A stretch of 64,000 nucleotides of DNA from Mycobacterium sp. ACS4331 (GTDB lineage Bacteria; Actinomycetota; Actinomycetes; Mycobacteriales; Mycobacteriaceae), in assembly GCF_001667265.1 (NCBI RefSeq), contig NZ_LZHW01000015.1, positions 22,089-86,088 of the forward strand, written 5' to 3'. Positions 16,104-25,500 of this stretch are shown in pieces. The translations under genes were made by a program, and so were the position numbers. The notes below the pieces were generated by a model that saw only the letters and a program-made list of their open reading frames with translations, made no database searches and was not told the DNA's origin. Position 1 is the first letter of the stretch. Every line of letters begins with the position of its first letter.

Positions 16104-17342
16104 ATGACAGCTTCGGTGTCTCATTCGGCACGAGCGCAGTTCCACCTGGCCACCGCCGAGACCTGGGCGGACCCATGGCCGATGTATCGGGCCCTTCGAG
16201 ACGTCGACCCCGTCCATCATGTGACACCCGCGGATCGCCCGGATCATGACTACTACGTGATGTCCCGGCACGCCGACATCTGGGCCGCGGCCCGCGATCA
16301 CGAGACCTTCTCCTCCGCCCAAGGCCTGACGGTCAATTACGGAGAGCTGGAAATGATTGGCCTGCAGGACAATCCGCCGATGGTGATGCAGGATCCGCCC
16401 GGGCACACCGAGTTCCGCAGGCTGGTGTCCCGAGGTTTCACTCCGCGCCAGGTGGAGGCCGTGGAGCCCAAGGTCCGCGAGTTCGTCGTCGAGCGGATCG
16501 AACGCCTGCGCGCCGACGGTGGCGGCGACATCGTCGCCGACCTGTTCAAACCGCTTCCCTCGATGGTGGTGGCGCACTATCTCGGTGTACCCGAACAGGA
16601 TCAGGACAAGTTCGACGGCTGGACCGACGCCATCGTCGCGGCCAACACCACCGAGGGCGGAATCGGCGGCGCGTTGGAGACGCTCGGCGACGCCCTGGCC
16701 GAGATGATGGGCTACTTCACGGCGCTGATCGAACGACGGCGCACCCAACCGGAGGATGACACGGTCTCACACCTGGTGGCCGCGGGCATCGGAGCCGACG
16801 GCGACATCGCCGGTGTGCTGTCGATCCTGGCCTTCACGTTCACCATGGTCACCGGCGGAAACGACACCACGACGGGCATGCTGGGCGGGTCGGTGCAGTT
16901 GCTGCACCGACGCCCCGACCAGCGCCGCCTGCTGGCCGAAAACCCCAGCCTGATAACGGATTCCGTCGACGAGTTCCTGCGCCTGACCTCACCCGTGCAG
17001 GGGTTGGCGCGCACCACCACCCGCGACGTCACGGTCGCCGACACCACCATCCCGGAAGGACGGCGCGTGCTGCTGCTCTACGGGTCGGGCAACCGCGACG
17101 AACGCCAGTACGGTCCCGACGCGGGCGAACTCGACGTCACGCGCCGGCCACGCAACATCCTGACCTTCAGCCACGGCGCGCACCACTGCCTGGGCGCCGC
17201 GGCGGCCCGGATGCAGTCCCGCGTCGCCCTGAGTGAACTGCTCTCGCGCTGCCCGGATTTCGAGATCGATGAGGACGCCGTGGTCTGGGCCGGCGGCAGC
17301 TACGTCCGTCGTCCACTGTCCGTTCCGTTCACGGTGAAATGA
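16104..17342 (+). CDS. cyp130: Cytochrome P450 CYP130-like
   Basis: A 412-residue soluble P450. The heme-thiolate loop is FSHGAHHCLGAAAARM with Cys362. The I-helix oxygen-activation motif is TGGNDTTTGM, and the ExxR helix is EFLR in VDEFLRLTSPVQGLARTTTR. The sequence is close to remembered M. tuberculosis CYP130 (Rv1256c), including LLYGSGNRDERQYGPDA and RNILTFSHGAHHC, so I use that name. CYP130 relatives hydroxylate or demethylate small aromatic and dextromethorphan-like compounds in vitro; the natural substrate is unknown. The stop TGA overlaps the next gene's ATG as ATGA, so a TetR partner is translationally coupled. Confidence 0.88.
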   Translation: MTASVSHSARAQFHLATAETWADPWPMYRALRDVDPVHHVTPADRPDHDYYVMSRHADIWAAARDHETFSSAQGLTVNYGELEMIGLQDNPPMVMQDPPGHTEFRRLVSRGFTPRQVEAVEPKVREFVVERIERLRADGGGDIVADLFKPLPSMVVAHYLGVPEQDQDKFDGWTDAIVAANTTEGGIGGALETLGDALAEMMGYFTALIERRRTQPEDDTVSHLVAAGIGADGDIAGVLSILAFTFTMVTGGNDTTTGMLGGSVQLLHRRPDQRRLLAENPSLITDSVDEFLRLTSPVQGLARTTTRDVTVADTTIPEGRRVLLLYGSGNRDERQYGPDAGELDVTRRPRNILTFSHGAHHCLGAAAARMQSRVALSELLSRCPDFEIDEDAVVWAGGSYVRRPLSVPFTVK

Positions 17343-17950
17343 TGGCCGGCAACAACTGGCTGGCGTCGCGGCGCAGCGAAGTCGCCGTCGACCGCATCCT
17401 CGACGCCGCGGGTGAGCTGTTCGCCAAACGGCCCGCCGCATCCGTCGGCATGCATGAGATCGCCACTGCCGCAGGCTGTTCGCGCGCCACGCTGTACCGG
17501 TACTTCGAAAACCGTGAGGCGCTCTACACCGCCTACGTGCACCGCGAGGCGTACGGCGTGCACCACGAGATGCTCGAACGCATCCGAGACCTCGATGATC
17601 CGCGGGACAAGCTCATCGAAGGCTTCCTGGCCTCGCTGCACCTGGTGCGCAGCAGTCCCGCTCTGCAGTCGTGGTTCTCGGCCGGCGATGCGCCGATCGG
17701 CGCCGAGATCGCGGAGTCGTCCCATGTGATCAAGGCCATGAGCGCGGCCTTCGTCGAGTCACTCGGCCCGGGCGACGATCCGGCCACCGTCGACCGCAAG
17801 GCGCGGTGGCTGGTCCGGGTGCTCACCTCACTGTTGATCTTCCCGGGTCATGACGATGCCGACGAGCGCTCGATGGTCGAGGAGTTCCTGCTGCCGATCG
17901 TCACCCCGACGCGGCAGTCGGCCGAGGAGTCGACGCAGGCGACCCAGTAA
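17339..17950 (+). CDS. TetR-family regulator of the cyp130 operon
   Basis: A 203-residue TetR regulator (Rv1255c-like). The DNA-binding helices are at about residues 14-62: AVDRILDAAGELFAKR, then MHEIATAAGCSRATLYRYF and ENREALYTAY. Start ATG 17339 overlaps the P450 stop; a second ATG follows at 17342. Coupling to cyp130 suggests an autoregulated operon that responds to a P450 substrate. The C-terminal codons contain the first copy of a 20-bp direct repeat that recurs in the 3-prime end of the convergent SIP gene. Confidence 0.88.
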   Translation: MMAGNNWLASRRSEVAVDRILDAAGELFAKRPAASVGMHEIATAAGCSRATLYRYFENREALYTAYVHREAYGVHHEMLERIRDLDDPRDKLIEGFLASLHLVRSSPALQSWFSAGDAPIGAEIAESSHVIKAMSAAFVESLGPGDDPATVDRKARWLVRVLTSLLIFPGHDDADERSMVEEFLLPIVTPTRQSAEESTQATQ

Positions 17951-17981
17951 CCCTGTGCTGTCAGGCGACCCAGTAACCCTG
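17936..17981. repeat. 20-bp direct repeat spanning two convergent gene ends
   Basis: CAGGCGACCCAGTAACCCTG occurs perfectly at 17936-17955 and again at 17962-17981, offset by 26 bases. The first copy contains the TetR stop TAA. The second lies in the last codons of the SIP gene read from the other strand. It looks like a local duplication at the junction of two convergent genes. Confidence 0.8.
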
Positions 17982-18686
17982 CGCCTTGATCGACCGGCGC
18001 GGAATCGCGTAGTCCTCGCGGAACACTCGCGCGACGCCGCGGGTGGTGCGGTTGTCACACGCGACCCAGCCGAAGTGGTCGGAGGCGTCGAACGCCGACT
18101 CTCGGACGGCCTCGACGAGACCCCGTCCGGCATCGGTGCGGTCCACCCAGATGACGTCGACCTCCCCCGCGCCGGTGTTGACCGGGAGATCGCGATCGTC
18201 GTCATGGGCGGCCTCGAGGAACACCCACGCCGGGGTTTCGCCGATCGCGTCAAGCAGCGAGTTGATGGCGGGCAGAGATGCGGTGTCCCCGGCGATCAGG
18301 TAGCCGGCCGGCGCCGGCGTCGGCAGTTCGAAGCTGCTGCCGAGCACCGTGACCTCGAGGGTGTCGCCCGGTTCGGCGCCGCGGGCCCACCTGGTCGCGA
18401 TGCCGTCGTGCAGCGCGAAATCGATGTCGACGGTGCCGGCCTCCGGATCGGGGTTGACCAGCGTGTAGCCGCGCTGATGGGATCTTTCGCCGTCCGGGAA
18501 CCAGCCCCGGATCCACATCGTCGGATGGACCGCGCGCTCGGCCAACAGGTTGCCGGCATCGAAACGCAGGCGCAGGTAGTGCGGGCCGATCTCGGTCCGC
18601 CCGGTCACGGTGAACTCGTAGTCACCGCCTCGCCACAGCTTGATCAGCGTTCCCGTCAGGCCGCGGGAGGGTGTGGTGTCAGTCAT
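17961..18686 (-). CDS. Siderophore-interacting protein (ferric-siderophore reductase family)
   Basis: A 241-residue SIP/ViuB-family flavoprotein that reduces ferric siderophores to release iron. The N-terminal FAD-binding barrel includes GPHYLRLRFDAGNLL and ERSHQRGYTLVNPDPEAG (the R-x-Y-T flavin motif). The C-terminal NAD(P)-type half begins LIAGDTASLPAINSLLD and ends KAQGYWVA. Upstream, positions 18705-18723 carry a 15-of-19 match to the IdeR iron box, so the gene should be repressed by iron-loaded IdeR. It lies between the Rv1255c- and Rv1254-like genes, where I recall none in M. tuberculosis, suggesting insertion. The reductant is unknown. Confidence 0.85.
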   Translation of the reverse strand: MTDTTPSRGLTGTLIKLWRGGDYEFTVTGRTEIGPHYLRLRFDAGNLLAERAVHPTMWIRGWFPDGERSHQRGYTLVNPDPEAGTVDIDFALHDGIATRWARGAEPGDTLEVTVLGSSFELPTPAPAGYLIAGDTASLPAINSLLDAIGETPAWVFLEAAHDDDRDLPVNTGAGEVDVIWVDRTDAGRGLVEAVRESAFDASDHFGWVACDNRTTRGVARVFREDYAIPRRSIKAQGYWVA

Positions 18687-18704
18687 GGGAACCCTTTCTG
18701 CAAC

Positions 18705-18723
18705 TTAGGTAAGGGTACCCTCA
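18705..18723. promoter_or_regulatory. IdeR iron box
   Basis: TTAGGTAAGGGTACCCTCA matches the 19-bp mycobacterial iron-box consensus (TTAGGTTAGSCTAACCTAA) at about 15 positions, including the TTAGGT half. It lies 19 bases upstream of the SIP start codon, where it would cover the promoter. The matched family function (iron release) supports it. Confidence 0.72.
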
Positions 18724-18739
18724 TTTCATGTCGGGTTGG

Positions 18740-18802
18740 CGCCGAGATTGCACCCAGGGCTGTGGTCCGAGCTTGCGCACGACCCTCCGTGCAATCTCGG
18801 CG
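18740..18802. terminator. 14-bp inverted repeat after the acyltransferase gene
   Basis: CGCCGAGATTGCAC at 18740-18753 pairs perfectly with GTGCAATCTCGGCG at 18789-18802 around 35 bases. The stem lies 34 bases beyond the acyltransferase stop and before the IdeR box of the SIP gene, so it can insulate the two leftward units. No T tract follows. Confidence 0.5.
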
Positions 18803-18835
18803 TCAGCCGGCTGAGTCGCCGAACGCTTCCGGTCG

Positions 18836-19984
18836 TCAGTCGCCGCGGACCCGCGTGAACCGGTGCAGAAGCCAGGCCACCGGAATCGTCAGCGCCATCG
18901 TGGCGACGAACAGTCCCGCCATGGATCCGGTGTAGACGGGCTTGTGCAGAATCTCGACCATCGCGATCTCCATCAGCACCAGATGCACCAGGAAGATCTC
19001 GTAGGAGATCTCCCCCAGCCACACCATGGGCCGACTCGCGAGGAACCGGTTGTACCAGCCGCGCTGATCCCCCAGCCCGGGCGGAGCGATGACCAGCACC
19101 GCGATCACGCCGTAGAACACCGACTTCATGATCGCCTCCAGCGTTCCGGTGGGCGACGTCGTGGGCTCACCGGCGATCGGCGTCGAGGCGATCAGATAGC
19201 AGATCACGGCCAGGGGCACGGCGACGAACCCGTAGCAGCCGACACCCATCGACTGGAGCACCGCCAGCGCCATGCCGCCCACGAACCACAGCAGATACCC
19301 CGGCAGCCACAACCGGGCGCCGTCGGGCAGCCAGTCCACGGTGTGCACGAGCCAGAGCCAGGCCGGCGACACCAGCGCCAGCACGGTCAATGCCCCCAAC
19401 AGCAGGCCCGGTCGCCACGCCCGCCGGCACAGCACCACGAGCAGCAGGTAGGCCAGGCCCGGGAGCACGACGTAGAAGGACACCTCCACGGCCAGGCTCC
19501 ACATCTGCGTAAGCCCTTGGTGCAGATACGAATACACGTAGTTGTCGGTGTACAGCTGAGTCAGGGTGAGATTGCGGAACAACCCCATCCACGTGTGGCC
19601 GGGGTTGGGTCCCGCCGTCCGGAAGTGATAGATCAGGTAGGCCAGCAGCACCGTGACGACGTAGGCCGGCATGATGCGCCGCACGCGATGCCACGCGTAC
19701 CGGCGCACCGACGGCGCCGGCCCGCCCCTGGCCGCCGCGCGCACCCAGGGCCGGAAAAGCAGAAAACCCGACAGCGCGAAGAAGATCGGCACGCCGATCT
19801 CCATGCGGGAGTAGATCAGACCCAGGTAATCCTCGGTGTATCGCCCCGTCGTGTAGGCGGCGTGGGTGAGGACCACCAGGATGGCGGCGACGGCCCGAAC
19901 ACCGGTCAGCGAGGCGGTCCGCCTGGTGGGGTGGGAGACGGACTCCAGGCCACCCTGCTCACCGCGATAGAGCGACTGGGTCAT
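18836..19984 (-). CDS. Acyltransferase-3 family membrane protein (Rv1254-like)
   Basis: A 382-residue polytopic membrane acyltransferase of the OafA/AT3 family, which transfers acyl groups from the cytoplasmic side to glycans or lipids. About ten hydrophobic segments are seen. Family motifs are SLTGVRAVAAILVVLTHA at the first segment, FFALSGFLLFRPWV, and RVRRIMPAYVV; a late GEISYEIFLVH block is also typical. Its ATG at 19984 overlaps the deaD stop (ATGA), so it is translationally coupled to the RNA helicase, as M. tuberculosis Rv1254 follows deaD (Rv1253). The acceptor is unknown. Confidence 0.87.
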   Translation of the reverse strand: MTQSLYRGEQGGLESVSHPTRRTASLTGVRAVAAILVVLTHAAYTTGRYTEDYLGLIYSRMEIGVPIFFALSGFLLFRPWVRAAARGGPAPSVRRYAWHRVRRIMPAYVVTVLLAYLIYHFRTAGPNPGHTWMGLFRNLTLTQLYTDNYVYSYLHQGLTQMWSLAVEVSFYVVLPGLAYLLLVVLCRRAWRPGLLLGALTVLALVSPAWLWLVHTVDWLPDGARLWLPGYLLWFVGGMALAVLQSMGVGCYGFVAVPLAVICYLIASTPIAGEPTTSPTGTLEAIMKSVFYGVIAVLVIAPPGLGDQRGWYNRFLASRPMVWLGEISYEIFLVHLVLMEIAMVEILHKPVYTGSMAGLFVATMALTIPVAWLLHRFTRVRGD

Positions 19985-21831
19985 TGCTCTTTTCGAGGCT
20001 TATACGCCTTCTGATAGGGCTTCTTGCCGGACTTCTTGAAGTCACCGTCGCGCTTCTTGAAGTCGCCGTCACGCTTCCGGTACGAGCCGCCGTCGCGTGA
20101 CCCAGTTCCGTCATCGGGCCGCAGATTGATGAGCATGCCCTGGATTCGGGTCTTCTCAAGCGCTTTGAGGGTCTCCCGGGGCAGCTGGGGGGGAAGCTCC
20201 ACCAGGGAGTGATCCATCTTGATGCTGATGTGCCCGAAATCACTGCGGTGCAGGCCGCCCTCGTTGGCGAGCGCTCCGACGATGGCGCCGGGCATCACCT
20301 TGTGCCGCTTGCCCACGTCGATGCGGTACGTGGCGAACCCGCCGTCACGGCGCATGGGCCGGTCGGGCCGCGGCGGGCGGTCCGGCCGGTCCCGGTCGTC
20401 GCGGCGCCGCTTGTCCGGTGGCGGTTCCGACATCAGGAACTCTTCGCCGTTACGGGTCTGCAGAGCCAGCGCGGCCGCGATGTCGGCCATCGGCACGTTG
20501 TTCTCGCGCTCGTAGTCCTCGATGAGCCTGCGGAACAGCTCGAGGCCCGGTGCGCTGAGCGCGTCGGTGATCGAGTCGCGGAACTTCGCGACCCGCTGCT
20601 CGTTCACGTCGTCGACGCTGGGAAGTTCGATCTCGACGACCTTGGACCGGGTGTGCTTCTCGATCGCTTTGAGGAGATGGCGTTCCCGCGGGGTGACGAA
20701 CAGCAGCGCCGAGCCGGACCGCCCGGCACGCCCGGTCCGTCCGATGCGGTGCACGTAGGACTCGGTGTCGTTGGGGATGTCGTAGTTCACCACATGGCTG
20801 ATCCGCTCGACGTCCAGGCCGCGGGCCGCGACGTCGGTGGCGATCAGGATGTCGAGCGAGCCGTCCTTGAGCGACGCGATGGTCCGTTCCCGCGCTGCCT
20901 GCGGGATGTCACCGTTGATGGCCGCCGCGGCGAACCCGCGGGCCTTCAGTCGGTCGGCGACATCCTCGGTGGCCTGCTTGGTGCGGACGAACACGATCAT
21001 CGCCTCGAACGGCGTCACCTCGAGGAAGCGGGTCAGCGCGTCCAGCTTGCGCGGCCCGGCCACCTGGATGTACTTCTGCGAGATGTTCTCCGCGGTCGCG
21101 GTCTTGGCCTTGACCGTCACCTCAACCGCGTCGTGCAGGTACTTGGTGGTGATCTTGCGGATCGCCGGCGGCATGGTGGCCGAGAACAGGGCCACCTGCT
21201 TGTACTCGGGGGTGTCGGCCAGGATGCGCTCGACGTCCTCGGCGAAGCCCATCTGCAGCATCTCGTCGGCCTCGTCGAGCACCAGGTAGTCCAGGTGCGA
21301 GAGGTCCAGCCGGCCCTTCTCGAGATGGTCGATGACGCGGCCCGGCGTGCCGACCACGATCTGGGCCCCGCGTTTCAGGCCGGCCAGCTGCGGGCCGTAC
21401 GACGACCCGCCGTAGATCGGCAGCACGTTGATGCCGGGCAGGTGCGCGCCGTAGCGGCCGAAGGCCTCGGCGACCTGCAGCGCGAGCTCACGGGTCGGCG
21501 CCAGCACCAGGGCCTGGGTGGCCCTGCTGGCGGTGTCGATCTTGGACAGGATCGGGATGGCGAACGCGGCGGTCTTGCCGGTGCCCGTCTGTGCCAGGCC
21601 GACGACGTCGGAGCCCTCCAGCAGCGCGGGAATGGTCGCGGCCTGGATGGCCGACGGCGACTCGTAGCCGACGTCGGTCACCGCGCGCAGCACGGCCGGG
21701 TTGATGTTCAGGTCGGCGAAGGTGGGTGAATCGGGCGCGTCGGAGTCATCCGACGGCGCCGGAGACGGCTCGGAGATCGAGGCGGAGCCCTCGGTGGATA
21801 CCCCGGTCTGGTCCGGGTCGGCGGTGGTCAT
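19981..21831 (-). CDS. deaD: DEAD-box RNA helicase DeaD
   Basis: A 616-residue ATP-dependent RNA helicase for ribosome assembly or RNA turnover. Helicase motifs are in order: Q motif (SAIQAATIP), Walker A AQTGTGKT (residues 80-87), PTRELALQ, LVLDEADEMLQMGF, FSATMP, then the second RecA lobe with ATDVAARGLDVERI and HRIGRTGRAGRSG. Residues about 490-570 match the DbpA-type RNA-binding domain (GKRHKVMPGAIVGALANEGG, then GHISIKMDHSLVELP). The tail is Lys/Arg-rich with a short KRDGDFKKRDGDFKK repeat. Start ATG 21831 is chosen because the frame runs open far upstream antisense to lprE, which is a high-GC artefact. It heads an operon with the acyltransferase. Confidence 0.92.
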   Translation of the reverse strand: MTTADPDQTGVSTEGSASISEPSPAPSDDSDAPDSPTFADLNINPAVLRAVTDVGYESPSAIQAATIPALLEGSDVVGLAQTGTGKTAAFAIPILSKIDTASRATQALVLAPTRELALQVAEAFGRYGAHLPGINVLPIYGGSSYGPQLAGLKRGAQIVVGTPGRVIDHLEKGRLDLSHLDYLVLDEADEMLQMGFAEDVERILADTPEYKQVALFSATMPPAIRKITTKYLHDAVEVTVKAKTATAENISQKYIQVAGPRKLDALTRFLEVTPFEAMIVFVRTKQATEDVADRLKARGFAAAAINGDIPQAARERTIASLKDGSLDILIATDVAARGLDVERISHVVNYDIPNDTESYVHRIGRTGRAGRSGSALLFVTPRERHLLKAIEKHTRSKVVEIELPSVDDVNEQRVAKFRDSITDALSAPGLELFRRLIEDYERENNVPMADIAAALALQTRNGEEFLMSEPPPDKRRRDDRDRPDRPPRPDRPMRRDGGFATYRIDVGKRHKVMPGAIVGALANEGGLHRSDFGHISIKMDHSLVELPPQLPRETLKALEKTRIQGMLINLRPDDGTGSRDGGSYRKRDGDFKKRDGDFKKSGKKPYQKAYKPRKEQ

Positions 21832-21891
21832 CGCCCCTAAGTCTAAGGCCGCGCGATGTATGCGCCTGCCAGGTCGGCCGAAGCCAGCCGG

Positions 21892-21897
21892 TAGCCT
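21892..21897 (+). promoter_or_regulatory. -10 hexamer TAGCCT, leaderless lprE
   Basis: TAGCCT ends six bases before the GTG at 21904 with no Shine-Dalgarno sequence. A leaderless lprE mRNA is predicted. The divergent deaD ATG (21831) similarly has TAGACT (minus strand, 21845-21840) eight bases upstream. Confidence 0.45.
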
Positions 21898-21903
21898 GCC
21901 CGT

Positions 21904-22470
21904 GTGTTCGCCGTACCTCGATCGGCAGTCGGGTTCGCAGCGGGAGCCGCTGCGCTGTGTGCACTCACCGCGTGCGGATCCGGCGACTCGACGGTCGCCA
22001 AGACCCCTGAGCCGACGGCGCCCTCGCCGGTCAGCACGACCGCGGCCGCGCCACCGCCCCTGACCACCACTCCCGAGCCCGCTCCGGCCGACCCGTGCGC
22101 GGTCAATCTCGCGGCACCGGCGATCGCCAAGGCGGTGTCCGAACTGCCGCGCGACCCCCGCAGCGGGCAGCCGTGGAACACCGAGCCGATTGCGGGCAAC
22201 TACAACGAGTGTGCCCCGCTGTCTGCGGTGATCATCGAGGCCAACACCAACGCCGAGAATCCGAGCACCCGTGCGGTGCTCTTCCACCTGGGGAAGTACA
22301 TCCCGACCGGTGTGCCCGACACATTCGGTTTCAACGCCATCGACACCACCCAGAGCACCGGCGACACCGTCGCGCTGAGGTACGCGGGCAGCATCGAGGG
22401 TCTGGGCGGTGTGGTGAGGTTCCGGTGGAACGGAAACGGCGTCGAGTTGATCGGCAACACGCGCGGCTGA
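21904..22470 (+). CDS. lprE: Lipoprotein LprE-like
   Basis: A 188-residue secreted lipoprotein. The signal peptide ends with the lipobox LTAC (Cys24 lipidated), followed by a Thr/Pro-rich linker (about residues 30-60). The folded domain resembles the LppP/LprE family: DPCAVNLAAPAIAKAVSELP, then WNTEPIAGNYNECAPLSAV with paired cysteines that may form a disulfide. In M. tuberculosis, LprE (Rv1252c) lies between deaD and Rv1251c, as here. LprE has been linked to host-cell interactions in pathogenic species; in this organism the role is unknown. Confidence 0.85.
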   Translation: MFAVPRSAVGFAAGAAALCALTACGSGDSTVAKTPEPTAPSPVSTTAAAPPPLTTTPEPAPADPCAVNLAAPAIAKAVSELPRDPRSGQPWNTEPIAGNYNECAPLSAVIIEANTNAENPSTRAVLFHLGKYIPTGVPDTFGFNAIDTTQSTGDTVALRYAGSIEGLGGVVRFRWNGNGVELIGNTRG

Positions 22471-22488
22471 GATGTCACCGCCCTGACC

Positions 22489-22494
22489 TACAGT
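22489..22494 (+). promoter_or_regulatory. -10 hexamer TACAGT, leaderless nuclease-helicase gene
   Basis: TACAGT lies six bases before the GTG at 22501. Despite only 30 bases between lprE and this gene, a separate leaderless transcript is likely. Confidence 0.4.
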
Positions 22495-22500
22495 GGGCCT

Positions 22501-25500
22501 GTGTTCGTCGCCGACGACCCAGCAGGCCCTTCGGTCATCTACAGCGCCTCCGACCTCGCCGCGGCGGCCGGTTGTGAGTACGCGCTGCTGAGTCGCTTCG
22601 ACGCGAAGCTCGGACGCGGTGAGCCGCACGAGTCCGTCGAGGACGAAATGCTGGCCCGCACGGCAGAACTCGGCACCGAGCATGAGCAGCGGGTGCTCGC
22701 CGACCTGATCGCCACCCATGGCAGCGGCGGTCGGGGCGTGGTGCAGATCCCGTCGGCCGCGTACTCGGTGGCCGCATTGCGACGCGCGGCCGAGGCCACC
22801 GAGCAGGCGTTCGCGGCCCGTCCCGCCGTCATCTACCAGGCCGCGGTCTTCCACGGCCGGTTCGCGGGGTTCGCCGACTTCCTGATCCGGGACGGCGAAC
22901 CGGACGATGCCGTGGCCTACCGTGTGGTCGACACCAAACTCGCGCGGCGCGCCAAGGTCACCGCGCTGCTCCAGATCGCCGGGTACGCGGACGCCCTCGC
23001 GGCGGCCGGCATCGCGGTGGCGCCGCGGGCGCAGCTGATTCTGGGCAACCGCGACGTGGTGGAGTATCCCGTCGCCGATCTGATCCCGGTGTTCCGGCGG
23101 CAGCGCGACAAACTGCAGACCCTGCTCGACGATCACCTGGCCTCCGGCGCGCCGGTGTCGTGGCGGGATCCCTCCGTCGGGGCCTGCATGCGCTGCGAGT
23201 TCTGTCTGCCCCACGTGGTGGAGGACGACGATCTGCTCCTGGTGGCCGGTATGCGGGTGACGCAGCGCGCGGCTCTGATCGACGCCGGCATCGACACGGT
23301 CGCGGCGCTGGCCGCCTCGACTCAGCCGGTGCCCGATGTCGCAGCCTCGACGCTGTCCGGTCTGCGCACCCAGGCGCGTCTTCAGGTGGCCCAACGTGAC
23401 GCCGGCACACCGCAGTTCGAGATCGCCGATCCCGAGGCGCTCGGGGCGCTGCCGGCGAAAAGCCGTGGCGATCTGTTCTTCGACTTCGAGGGCGACCCGC
23501 TGTGGACCGACGACGGCATCACCTGGGGCCTGGAATACATGTGGGGTGTGCTCGACGTCCGGGACAACTTCCGGCCGCTGTGGGCGCAGGACCGACCGTC
23601 GGAGCGCAAGGCGTTCCTGGACTTTCTGGCCATGGTGCGCACGCGCCGCGACCGCCACCCGGACATGCACATCTACCACTACGCGGCCTATGAACGGTCG
23701 ACGCTGCTGCGCCTGGCCGCGCGCTACGGCGTGGGTGAGGACGAGGTGGACGACCTGCTGCGGTCCGATGTCCTGGTGGATCTGTTCCCCATCGTGCGCA
23801 ACAGCCTGCGGGTGGGCGCACCGTCGTATTCACTCAAGGCGCTGGAACCGCTGTACATGGGCGCCGAACTGCGTACCGGCGAGGTCACCAACGCCGCATC
23901 GTCGATCACGCAGTACGCGCACTACCGCACACTTCTGGACGCGGGCCGCGCCGATGAGGCCGCCGCGGTCCTCAAGGAGATCACCGACTACAACCTGTAC
24001 GACTGTCGGTCCACCCGTCGCCTGCGGGACTGGCTGCTGCTGCGGGCCTTCGAGTCGGGGGTCACGCATCTGACCCGCCCGGGCGAGGGCGGTGAACCCG
24101 TTCCGCCCCTCGATGACGTCGCCGAGGTTCTGCTGGGCTTCGCCGGTGACGGGTTCAGTGCCCCGCGCACGCCCGAGCAGAGCGCCGCGGCGCTGCTGGA
24201 ATCCGCCCGCGGCTACTACCAACGTGAGCGAAAGCCCTACTGGTGGGCGCACTTCCACCGGCTCAGTCACCCGGTCGACGAATGGGACACCTCCGGTGTC
24301 TTCCTGATCGAGGAGGCCGAGGTGGTGCAGGACTGGCACCTGCCGCCCCGGGCGCGCAAACCCCGTCGCCACGTCCGCGTCAGGGGCGTCCTGGAGGGCG
24401 GCCAGCTCGACGGCCGACCGCAGATCCTGTACGACCGTCCCGCACCCGCCGGACTCGACGACGAGCACCCCGATCGGCGCGCGTCCTGGAACGCCGAAGT
24501 CCTCGACGTCACCGATGTCGAAGGCGTGCCGGTCGAGGTGCTGATCTGCGAACTGCAGCCGGAATCCGGTCCGCATGACCACCTGCCGATGGCGCTGACC
24601 CCGGCCAGGCCGATCCGGACCGCCAAGATCGAGGAGTCCATCGCGGCCCTGGCGACCGAGGCCGCGCAGACGCTGTCGGCGGACCCACCCGTGCTCCCGC
24701 GTTGCGCGGTCGTCGACCTGCTGTGCCGGCGGCCACCGACCACCCTGAGCGGGGCGGATCAGCTGCCGCGCCTCGACAACGACGTCGACTCGATCACGGC
24801 GGCGGTGCTGGACCTCGACCGGTCCTACCTGGCCGTGCACGGACCGCCCGGCACGGGTAAGACGTTCACGGCCGCGCGGGTGATCGCCACGCTGGTCAAC
24901 ACGCACCGCTGGAAGATCGGTGTCGTGGCGCAGTCACATGCCGTGGTGGCCCACCTGCTCGACGCGGTGGACGCCGCCGGCGTCGACGCGGCCCGGGTGG
25001 CCAAGAAGGCCGGCCGCGACGGTCTGGCGGGGCGGTTCACCACCATCCCCGACTCGGGCTACGCCGATTTTCTGGACACCGACGGCGGCTGCGTGTTGGG
25101 CGGGACCGCATGGGATTTCGCGAACGACACCCGCGTCCCCCCGGCTGCGCTGGACCTGCTGGCCATCGACGAGGCCGGCCAGTTCTCGCTGGGCAACACC
25201 ATCGCGGTGGCCAGGGCCACCCGCAGTCTGCTGCTCCTCGGCGACCCGCAGCAGCTGGGTCAGGTGTCGACCGGCAGTCATCCCGAGCCGGTCGACGAGT
25301 CGGCGCTCGGTTGGCTGATGACCGGCCACGATGTGCTGCCCGCCGAGTTCGGCTACTTCCTCGCGCGCTCGCACCGCATGCATCCCGCGGTGTGCCGGGC
25401 GGTCTCGGCCCTGTCCTACGAGAATCGCCTGCTGCCGCACCCCAGTGCGGAACGCCGCGGCATCGAAGGCCACGCTCCCGGTGTGCACACCCTGGTCGTC

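Noticed and set aside
21832..23679. Extension of the deaD frame for over 600 codons upstream.
   Set aside because: The extra part lies antisense to lprE and the nuclease-helicase and has shadow composition. The DeaD domain architecture is complete from ATG 21831.
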